From UBA10939 sp050942745 (GTDB lineage: Bacteria > Myxococcota > Myxococcia > Myxococcales > UBA5297), in contig JBMNNX010000113.1 of NCBI GenBank assembly GCA_050942745.1, positions 1 to 19,729 of the forward strand: a stretch of 19,729 bases of DNA, given 5' to 3'. The position numbers and the translations under genes were made by a program. The notes under the pieces were generated by a model. It made no database searches and was not told the DNA's origin. It saw nothing but the letters and a program-made list of their open reading frames with translations. Positions 13,346 through 19,729 of the stretch are shown one piece after another. Every line of letters starts with the position of its first letter. Position 1 is the stretch's first letter.

Positions 13346-16300
13346 ATGAGCCAGCCCAAGCCGCGGCCCCTCATCCTCTTCGTGGACGACGAGCCCGACG
13401 TCGTCGACATCCTCGCCCGCACCTTCGAGCGGCGCTACGACGTGCTCACCGCCACCTCGGGCACCGAGGCGCTCGAGCTGCTCAAGGAGCGCCCGGTCGA
13501 CCTGCTGGTCACCGACCAGAAGATGCCCGACATCAGCGGCATCGATCTCGTCGCCCGCGCCCGCGAGATCGGCGCGGACGTCACCGCCATCCTGCTGACC
13601 GGCTACACCGACCCGCAGGATCTGATCGAGGCGATCAACCGCGGCCAGGTCTTCCGCTACGTCACCAAGCCCTGGGACGTGACCGAGCTCACCGTCACCA
13701 TCAAGAACGCGCTCGACCAGCACGCCCTGCGCCGCGAGCGCGAGCTGCTGCTGAGCGAGCTGTGCAAGCGGGTCGATGCCCTCGACATCCTCCACGAGGT
13801 GAGCCGGTCGGGCGACGCGCTCGGCAGCTACGAGGCGATCATCGGCCGGGTCGTCGAGGAGTTCTCGCGCGTGGTCGCGTTCGACGTGGGCGCGGTGCTC
13901 ATCTCGGTCGAGCCCACCCGGCCCGCGACGCTGCGGGTGCACTGCCACACCGAGGCGGGCGAGGACTCGCTGCTCGCGGCCAAGGAGCGCACTTTGGCCG
14001 CCTGGCGCGAGCTCTCCGGCAGCCAGCCCAGCGAGGACCGGCTCGTCGTCCGCGTGGCCGGCAAGCGCGCCAAGCAGCCGGGCGATAAGGCCACGGCGCT
14101 CACCGAGCAGATCTCCGCCCCGTTGTCGGTCGACGGGCGCGCCGCCGGCGTCATCGTGCTCTTCGCCTCGCGCCGCGGCGCCTTCCAACAGAGCGACGCG
14201 CGCCTGCTCGCGCTGCTCGCCAACCAGACCGCCGGCTCGGTGCGCAGCATCGCCGCCGCCGTCGGCGCCGAGCGCCGGCGCATCGAGCGGATGGTCGAGT
14301 GTATGGCCGACGGGGTCATCCTCACCGACGCGCGCAACGAGATCGTCGTCATCAACCCGGCGGCCTGCCAGCTGCTGCGCATCCCTTCGCCGGACAAGGC
14401 GACCGCGAAGTACCTGCAGGAGGTGCTCGGGTTCTATCCCTTCGAGCTCGTGCGCGGCTGGGAGTACGGCGGCGCGCAGACGCTGCGCGAGGAGGTCCAG
14501 ATCTTCGACCGCACCCTGCACTCGACCGTCTCGCCGGTCACCGACAAGGACGGCTCGCTCGCCGGCGTGGTCGTCGTCCTGCGCGACATCACCGAGCAGA
14601 AGCGGCTCGAGGAGCGCAAAGAAGAGTTCGTCAGCATCGTCAGCCACGAGCTGCGCACCCCGCTCACCGCCATCAGCGGCTCGGTCGACCTCGTGCTCGC
14701 CAACCTCGCCGGGGAGATCAACGAGAAGCAGCGCCGCTTCCTGACGATGGCCAAGGAGTCCACCGACCGGCTCAACGCGATGGTTGACGACCTGCTCGAT
14801 CTCTCGAAGTTCGCGCGCGGCAAGATGCGCATGGACTTCGAGGTCTCGCAGCTCGACTCCCTGGTGCGCAGCGCCGTCGAGCGCTACTCGGCGGCGGCCA
14901 CCGAGAAGGCGATCCGCATCGAGGCGCGCGCCCCCGCCGGGCCTGTCAAGCTCGTCTGCGATCCGATGCGCCTGACGCAGGTGCTCAACAACCTGCTCAC
15001 CAACGCCATCAAGTTCTGCCCGCCGCGCTCCGGGCGCATCGAGCTCGAGCTGCAGCGGCCGGCCGGGGTGCCGGGGTTCGCGGTCCTCACCTGCTGGAAC
15101 AACGGCGAGGCCATCGCCGAGGCCGACCTCGAGCGCATCTTCGACAAGTTCGAGCAGGGCAGCTCGGTGCGCACCCGAAGCGTGCGCGGCACCGGGCTCG
15201 GGCTGGCCATCTGCCGCAGCATCGTCGAGGCGCATGGCGGGCGCATCTGGGCCGAGAGCGCCGAGGGCTCGGGCGCGCGCTTTGTCGTCGTGCTCCCCGT
15301 CGAGCCGGTCGAGGCGGCCGACGAGGGCCCGAAGGCCGCCGCCGCGCGCACCGGCACCGTGCTCGTCGTCGACGACGAGCCGGACATCGGCTTCATCCTC
15401 AAGGCGCTGCTGCTGTCGCGCGGCCACAAGGTCTTCGTCGCCACGCGCGCCGACGAGGCGATCGCGCTCGCTCGCAGGCACCGCCCGGACGTCGTCACCC
15501 TCGACGTGCGCATGCCCGGGATCGACGGCTTCGGGTTGGCCGAGATCCTGCGCCACGACCCCGACACACGCTCGGCGAGGCTGCTCGTCTTCTCGGTCGG
15601 CGACGAGCGCGAGCGGGCCTTCAAGGCCGGGGCGAGCGCGTTCCTCAGCAAGCCGCTCGACACCTCGCGCTTCCTGGCCAGCGTCGACGGGCTGCTCGCG
15701 CAGCGCCTGGGGGCGCCGACCGCGCGCGTGCTCGTCGTCGACGACGAGCAAGCCGTGCGCGCGATTTGCGCCGAGGTGCTCACCAACATCGGCTACCAGG
15801 TGCTCGAGGCCGACTCGCTTGGCCAAGCGCGCAAGGTGATCAGCGAGCACCACCCCGAGATGCTCCTGCTCGACCTCGTGCTGCCCGACGGCGACGGGCT
15901 CGCCTTCCTCGAGGAGCTCAAGGAGGAGCGGGCCGCGCGCCACATGTCGGTCATCTTCGTGACCGCCAAGGGCGAGACCGCCAACAAGGTCCGGGCGCTC
16001 AAGCTGGGCGCCGATGACTACCTGGTGAAGCCGTTCGACGCCCTCGAGCTCGCCGCGCGCGTCGAGACCGTGCTGCGGCGCAAGGAGGCCGAGCTCGGCG
16101 CCTCGCCGACGACGCGGCTGCCAGGATCGGCGGCCATCGAGCGCGAGGTGATTCGGCGCTTCGAGGCCGGAGAGCGCTTCGGCCTTTGCTACCTCGATCT
16201 CGACAACCTCAAGGCCTACAACGACCACTACGGCTACGCGAAGGCCGACGGCGTCGTGCAGCAGACCGGCGACCTGCTGCGCGACCTGGTCGCCGGGCCC

Positions 16301-16708
16301 GGGGACTTCGTCGGCCACGTCGCCGGCGACGACTTCGTCTTCATCACCGCGCTCGAGCGGGTGGACACCGTCTGCCAGCAGATCATCGACGCGTTCGACC
16401 GGCTCATCCCGCTCTACTACGACGCCGAGGATCGCCGGCGCGGCTACATCGAAGCCGAGGACCGCTTCGGCCAGCGGCGGCGCTTCCCGCTGATGAGCGT
16501 CTCGGTGGCCGCGGTCATCTGCGACGGCCGCTTCGCCGAGCACAACGAGGTCTCCAGGGCCGCCGCGGAGCTGAAGATGCGCGCCAAGGCGATCCCCGGC
16601 AGCAAGTACCTGCGCAGCGACAGCGACCAGGCGCGCCTGTCGGCGACGCGCACCGCGCCGGTGGTGGCGCCCGAGCCGCAGCACGAGCCGGAGAAGAAGG
16701 CCGGCTGA
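13346..16708 (+). CDS. Hybrid histidine kinase: REC-GAF-PAS-HisKA-HATPase-REC-REC-GGDEF-like
   Basis: This 1120-residue soluble protein contains seven or eight signalling domains in order. Receiver 1 spans 8-125 (Asp57, Lys108), then a helical linker, a GAF-like domain (about 140-305) and a PAS domain (about 310-420). HisKA follows with phospho-acceptor His434 in SHELRTPL, and HATPase with the N box LNNLLTNAIKF (547-557) and GTGLGLAI (615-622). Receivers 2 and 3 have Asp720/Lys769 and Asp843/Lys895. A C-terminal GGDEF-like domain spans about 921-1090. Its signature is AGDDF (993-997), and the inhibitory-site position reads GPGD instead of RxxD. The metal-binding segment YLDLDNLKAYND (949-960) is kept. 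It also has an insert near 1025-1045. It may make or sense cyclic di-GMP, but neither is certain. The ATG at 13346 is directly before receiver 1; the ribosome site is weak. The next kinase starts 13 bases downstream. Confidence 0.93.
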   Translation: MSQPKPRPLILFVDDEPDVVDILARTFERRYDVLTATSGTEALELLKERPVDLLVTDQKMPDISGIDLVARAREIGADVTAILLTGYTDPQDLIEAINRGQVFRYVTKPWDVTELTVTIKNALDQHALRRERELLLSELCKRVDALDILHEVSRSGDALGSYEAIIGRVVEEFSRVVAFDVGAVLISVEPTRPATLRVHCHTEAGEDSLLAAKERTLAAWRELSGSQPSEDRLVVRVAGKRAKQPGDKATALTEQISAPLSVDGRAAGVIVLFASRRGAFQQSDARLLALLANQTAGSVRSIAAAVGAERRRIERMVECMADGVILTDARNEIVVINPAACQLLRIPSPDKATAKYLQEVLGFYPFELVRGWEYGGAQTLREEVQIFDRTLHSTVSPVTDKDGSLAGVVVVLRDITEQKRLEERKEEFVSIVSHELRTPLTAISGSVDLVLANLAGEINEKQRRFLTMAKESTDRLNAMVDDLLDLSKFARGKMRMDFEVSQLDSLVRSAVERYSAAATEKAIRIEARAPAGPVKLVCDPMRLTQVLNNLLTNAIKFCPPRSGRIELELQRPAGVPGFAVLTCWNNGEAIAEADLERIFDKFEQGSSVRTRSVRGTGLGLAICRSIVEAHGGRIWAESAEGSGARFVVVLPVEPVEAADEGPKAAAARTGTVLVVDDEPDIGFILKALLLSRGHKVFVATRADEAIALARRHRPDVVTLDVRMPGIDGFGLAEILRHDPDTRSARLLVFSVGDERERAFKAGASAFLSKPLDTSRFLASVDGLLAQRLGAPTARVLVVDDEQAVRAICAEVLTNIGYQVLEADSLGQARKVISEHHPEMLLLDLVLPDGDGLAFLEELKEERAARHMSVIFVTAKGETANKVRALKLGADDYLVKPFDALELAARVETVLRRKEAELGASPTTRLPGSAAIEREVIRRFEAGERFGLCYLDLDNLKAYNDHYGYAKADGVVQQTGDLLRDLVAGPGDFVGHVAGDDFVFITALERVDTVCQQIIDAFDRLIPLYYDAEDRRRGYIEAEDRFGQRRRFPLMSVSVAAVICDGRFAEHNEVSRAAAELKMRAKAIPGSKYLRSDSDQARLSATRTAPVVAPEPQHEPEKKAG

Positions 16709-16721
16709 TCGGACGAAGGGC

Positions 16722-18602
16722 ATGCGCCTGTACCACAAGCTCGTCCTCTTCATGCTCGCCACGGCGCTCGCGCCGGTGGCCGTCGTCGGCTTCGCGCTGC
16801 TCTCGGGCGCCGAGCGCGAGCTGGAGACGCGGATCCGCGCCCAGCAGATGACCTCGGCCGCCTTCGCCGCGCAGCAGGCCGCGCGCGACGTTGACGAGGC
16901 CGTCGAGAGCCTCGCGCGGGCGGCCGGTCCGCTCCGCTGGAAGGACCTGCTGCCCGACGAGCGCGCGGGGGCGCTGCGGCTGCTCCTGCAGCAGTCGAGG
17001 CACTTCTCGGCCGCGGCGCTGCTCGACGGCTCCGGAGCCGAGCTGCTGCCGATCGTCACGCCGCGCGAGGGACCGGCGCCGGCCGAGGAGGCGCTGCGCG
17101 CCTTCCGCGCGTCGGTCCCGCTCGCCGAGCTGGCAAAGAACGGCCCCGGCGCCGTCGCGATGTCGCCGGCCTACGTGCGCGCGCCGCGCGATGCGGCCTT
17201 CGCCGCGCTCGCCATCGCGGTCGAGGGCCAAGGCGGCGCGCCGCTCTACGTGGCGGTCGAGCTCAGCCTGCGCGAGCTGCAGCGGCGTGCTGAGGCCGTC
17301 TCGAGCGCGGGCGCCGGGAGCCTGCTGGTGCTCGACGCCGAGGGGCGCGCGCTCGCCGGACCGTACGGCGCGCGGCTGTTGGAGCGGCCGGACGAGGGCG
17401 ACCTCGCGCTGGCGCGCTCCGCCGGCGTCGAGGCGAGCTCGGCGCGCTACGGCCCGGCGGGCGCGCCCGTGCTCGGGGCCGCGGCGCGGGCGCCCGGAGA
17501 TCTCGGGTGGACCGCGATAGTCCGGATGCCCGAAGCCGAGGCCTTCGCCCCGGTGGCGAGGATGCGGCGCACCGTGCTGCTCTCGATAGGCGGCGCGCTC
17601 GGGCTGCTGCTCGCGGTCGGCTTCCTGTTTACGCGGGGCCTCGCGCGCGGCATCGAGCGGGTCGCCGAGGGCGCGCGCGCCTTCGGCCGCGGCGAGCTGT
17701 CGGTGCGCATCCCGGTCGAGGGCGCCGACGAGGTCGCCGAGCTGTCCGCGGCCTTCAACGCGATGGGCGAGGAGCTCGGGGCCGCGCGCCGCAGGCTCGA
17801 GACCTGGAACGAAGAGCTGCAGCGCCAGGTCGAGCTGCGGACCGCAGAGCTGAAGGCCGCGCAGGCCCAGCTGCTCGAGGCCCAGAAGCTCGCCGCCATC
17901 GGGCAGCTCGGCGCCGGCGTCGCCCACGAGATCAACAACCCGCTCGCCGGCATCCTCGGAAACGCGCAGCTCCTGCTGCTTGACAGGCCCGAGGACGACC
18001 GCGACGTCGCCGCGCTGCGAAAGATCGAGGCGCTGGCGAAGCGGGCGAAGGAGATCACCGCGAACCTGCTGCGCTTCTCGCAGCAGCGCCCGGCCGCCAA
18101 CCTGCGCGCCGTTGACTTAAACCGCGTTGTCGCCGACACGCTGACGCTCGTCGAGACGCAGGTGAAGGCCGAGGGCATCGATCTCGCGTTCGAGCCGGGC
18201 GCGGCGCTGCCGCCCGTGCAGGGCGATCCCGGCCAGCTCTCGCAGGTGCTGCTCAACCTCGTCACGAACGCCCGGACCGCGATGCTCAAGTCGGCCGACA
18301 AGCGCCTGACGATCTCGACGACGTCGGATGGCGAGCGGGTCTGCGTCCGCGTCGCCGACACCGGCAAGGGCATCGCGGAGAAGGACCTGCCGCGCATCTT
18401 CGAGCCCTTCTTCACGACCAAGGACGTCTGGTCGAATGTCGGCCTCGGCCTGTCGGTGAGCTTCCGGATCGTCAGCGAGCACCAAGGGCGCATCGAGGTC
18501 GAGTCGGAGGTCGGGAAGGGCAGCGCGTTCACGGTGACCTTGCCGATCGCGGCGAAGCCGGGCGAGGCACAGACGATGCGGTCGAGGGCGACGGGAGCTT
18601 GA
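16722..18602 (+). CDS. Membrane sensor histidine kinase with HAMP domain
   Basis: The 626-residue protein has a first membrane helix at 7-28, an external sensor region at about 30-280 with no family I can name (possibly Cache-like), a second helix at 284-305, and HAMP at about 303-355. A coiled coil (355-390) leads to HisKA with His402 in GVAHEINNPLAGI. The ATPase part has LLNLVTNA (510-517), the DTGKG box (546-550), FEPFFTTK (560-567) and a final glycine box VGLGLSV (573-579). The HEINNPLA form places it in the NtrB/ZraS-like kinase group. It has no receiver domain, so its phosphate must go to another protein; the receivers of the hybrid kinase just upstream are the obvious candidates. The ATG at 16722 follows GAAGGG. 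The 13-base gap makes one operon very likely. Confidence 0.94.
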   Translation: MRLYHKLVLFMLATALAPVAVVGFALLSGAERELETRIRAQQMTSAAFAAQQAARDVDEAVESLARAAGPLRWKDLLPDERAGALRLLLQQSRHFSAAALLDGSGAELLPIVTPREGPAPAEEALRAFRASVPLAELAKNGPGAVAMSPAYVRAPRDAAFAALAIAVEGQGGAPLYVAVELSLRELQRRAEAVSSAGAGSLLVLDAEGRALAGPYGARLLERPDEGDLALARSAGVEASSARYGPAGAPVLGAAARAPGDLGWTAIVRMPEAEAFAPVARMRRTVLLSIGGALGLLLAVGFLFTRGLARGIERVAEGARAFGRGELSVRIPVEGADEVAELSAAFNAMGEELGAARRRLETWNEELQRQVELRTAELKAAQAQLLEAQKLAAIGQLGAGVAHEINNPLAGILGNAQLLLLDRPEDDRDVAALRKIEALAKRAKEITANLLRFSQQRPAANLRAVDLNRVVADTLTLVETQVKAEGIDLAFEPGAALPPVQGDPGQLSQVLLNLVTNARTAMLKSADKRLTISTTSDGERVCVRVADTGKGIAEKDLPRIFEPFFTTKDVWSNVGLGLSVSFRIVSEHQGRIEVESEVGKGSAFTVTLPIAAKPGEAQTMRSRATGA

Positions 18603-18903
18603 TCTGGGCGAACGGGGCCGACTCCCGTCGAGCCTGCGCGCTGCGACCCAGCACAGGTTCCGTAAATAGGAAGGGCGGTGGAGGGTTGACCGTCGCCGTC
18701 CCGGCGGCCTGCGCGGTCGCTGACTGGACGCTCGGCACGAGGCGAGTCGCCGGCACAGGCCCGCAGTTTGTCGTGTGCTCTGACCGAGAATCGATTGGCC
18801 GACGAGCCCTCGTCATCTAACCGCGCGGTCGTGCGTGCGGCGATCGGGTTCTCTAGCGAATGATCCGCGCTAGACTCGCCGCCCAACTCCGGAGAGCCAT
18901 CCC
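18603..18903. other. Intergenic region before the cysteine-rich secreted protein gene
   Basis: No gene is supported in these 301 bases; the open frames on both strands lack domains and good starts. The right end carries the likely promoter and operator-like repeat of the next gene. Confidence 0.45.
18853..18876 (+). promoter_or_regulatory. Inverted repeat overlapping a probable -10 element
   Basis: CTAGCG (18853-18858) and CGCTAG (18868-18873) form an inverted repeat nine bases apart. The right arm overlaps TAGACT (18871-18876), a fair -10 hexamer 28 bases before the ATG at 18904. The -35 region is weak. A repressor or activator could bind here. Confidence 0.4.
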
Positions 18904-19506
18904 ATGACCGCTTCAGCTCGTCGCCTCGTCCTGCCCGTCCTGCTCCTCGCTGGCGCACTTCAGTGCGGGCCCGCCGCCATCGAATACTCGGCCGAGCGCG
19001 ACGACGAGGCGATGGGGCGCATCGAGCGCGTCTGGCTCGGCACCGTCGGCGAGGGGCCGATATCGATCTCGGTGTGCGAGGACAAGGCTGCCAACGATCA
19101 GCTTGAAGAGGGCGGTTGCGACGTCGATCACGTCGTCAAGGGCGGTGGGCGGGGCACGACGCGAACCGCCGATCAGGCTGGCGGCGTCGGCTGCGGCGGG
19201 TGCTCGTTGTCGGCGCTGACGAACGTCGTCGCCATCGTGCACATGCCCGACGGCAACTCCGCGGTGATGCGAGGGACCGTGCGTCTTGGCTCGGCGTACG
19301 AGGAGAACCCGTATACCGGCGACTGGGGCCTTTGGCTCGCGACGCCCGAGGGCTACGAAGGCAAGGCCGTCCAAATCGAGGGGAGGATCCTCGAGGACGG
19401 GAAGCTCCTCCTCGACGGCGGTCGGTTGAACCAGGCGGGGTTCAGCAAGGGGTTTGACAACGTCGAGCTGCCCGCCGGAATCGCGGCGAGCTGCGACGAC
19501 GAGTGA
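18904..19506 (+). CDS. Cysteine-rich secreted or lipoprotein-like protein
   Basis: The 200-residue protein begins with a basic end and a hydrophobic stretch (8-19), a clear export signal. It ends in GALQC; Cys21 could be lipidated, but Gln just before the Cys is unusual for a lipobox, so a soluble exported form is also possible. Cysteines at 21, 58, 72, 97, 100 and 197, including a CGGC motif (97-100), suggest disulfides or metal binding. Residues 135-190 alternate polar and hydrophobic residues and look beta-rich. I recognise no family. The ATG at 18904 follows GGAGAG. Its signal, length and cysteine content resemble the gene at 8869, without visible sequence identity. Confidence 0.7.
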   Translation: MTASARRLVLPVLLLAGALQCGPAAIEYSAERDDEAMGRIERVWLGTVGEGPISISVCEDKAANDQLEEGGCDVDHVVKGGGRGTTRTADQAGGVGCGGCSLSALTNVVAIVHMPDGNSAVMRGTVRLGSAYEENPYTGDWGLWLATPEGYEGKAVQIEGRILEDGKLLLDGGRLNQAGFSKGFDNVELPAGIAASCDDE

Positions 19507-19549
19507 GCGCTCGGCCGCGGGCTGGTAGGGACGCCCGGCATGCGCCCGG

Positions 19550-19651
19550 CCTCGAATCGTGCTCGGCAGCAAAGTGGCAACCGGACGGCCGGTAGGGCGC
19601 GGCGGCAACGCGCCCGTCGAGGAGCCGAGCAGAGGCGCGGCCGATTCGAGG
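19550..19651. other. Nested inverted repeat; candidate branched RNA
   Basis: An outer stem pairs CCTCGAATCG (19550-19559) with CGATTCGAGG (19642-19651), ten perfect pairs. One base further in on the left, GCTCGGC (19561-19567) pairs with GCCGAGC (19624-19630), leaving an 11-base bulge on the right. Inside are two hairpins: ACCGG (19580-19584) with CCGGT (19589-19593), and GGGCGCG (19595-19601) with CGCGCCC (19609-19615). The result is a branched fold of about 100 bases. It follows the secreted-protein gene by 43 bases. I recognise no RNA family. Confidence 0.35.
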
Positions 19652-19670
19652 GTACCCGGCGGGCGGTCTC

Positions 19671-19690
19671 GCGACCGGCAGGCCGGTCGC
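19671..19690. other. Perfect 8-bp hairpin near the window end
   Basis: GCGACCGG (19671-19678) and CCGGTCGC (19683-19690) pair around CAGG. It lies just beyond the branched repeat. No T tract follows. It could be a terminator-like end of the same transcript or an operator. No gene is seen in 19507-19729. Confidence 0.4.
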
Positions 19691-19729
19691 AGTGGAGCGG
19701 AGCCGGCCGACGTGAAGGATGAAGGTCGG

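Noticed and set aside
13313..17059. A 1248-codon antisense frame opposite the kinase genes
   Set aside because: Its translation is repetitive Arg/Leu/Asp-rich sequence with no domain, while the sense strand encodes well-conserved kinase domains.
18599..18820. A 73-codon frame after the membrane kinase
   Set aside because: It has no domain, no ribosome site and an opposing frame of similar length.
44..19535. Similar GGGCTGG...TAGGGACG strings near both window ends as a possible flanking repeat
   Set aside because: The match is short, has an insertion and shows no extension on either side; chance is likely in this composition.

Overview
The window is about 19.7 kb of very GC-rich chromosomal DNA with tightly spaced genes. 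The organism is most likely a myxobacterium or close relative (Myxococcota, the former Deltaproteobacteria). The best evidence is a 17-bp site upstream of lexA that fits the consensus I remember for Myxococcus xanthus LexA (CTRHAMRYBYGTTCAGS) at every position. A seven-domain hybrid kinase and several small secreted or lipoprotein-like genes fit that assignment. I see no rRNA, convincing tRNA, insertion sequence, CRISPR array or phage gene.

Layout. Positions 1-4752 (+): an RDD-family membrane protein, a large protein made of two fused D-Ala-D-Ala-ligase-like ATP-grasp enzymes, and a DmpA-type (P1 family) aminopeptidase. Together they look like a bond-making and bond-breaking pair for small peptides. 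Positions 4753-6161: a leader region, then an APS kinase with a lysine/alanine-rich histone-H1-like tail. Positions 6386-7483 (-): a probable lipoprotein followed by a coiled-coil zinc-ribbon protein. Positions 7584-10207 (+): an RlmI-type rRNA methyltransferase, a small lipoprotein with its own strong promoter and terminator, and an alpha/beta hydrolase with Asp where the nucleophilic Ser is expected. Positions 10246-10902 (-): lexA, divergent from a six-helix membrane protein at 11020-12048 (+), with the LexA box between them.

Positions 12049-13345 form the only long stretch without a convincing gene. It holds strong hairpins and a 21-bp-period tandem repeat array (12379-12609). Positions 13346-18602 (+) are a signalling operon: a soluble hybrid kinase (REC-GAF-PAS-HisKA-HATPase-REC-REC-GGDEF-like), then 13 bp later a membrane sensor kinase (TM-sensor-TM-HAMP-HisKA-HATPase). 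The second kinase has no receiver of its own, so the two probably form one phosphorelay. A cysteine-rich secreted protein follows (18904-19506). The window ends in a gene-free stretch with a nested inverted repeat that could fold as a branched RNA.

The points most worth a second look are the fused double ligase beside a DmpA peptidase, the APS kinase with a nucleic-acid-binding-like tail, the 21-bp repeat array, the Asp-nucleophile hydrolase and the branched inverted repeat at the right end. Three consecutive genes (double ligase, peptidase, APS kinase) all carry long disordered C-terminal tails.
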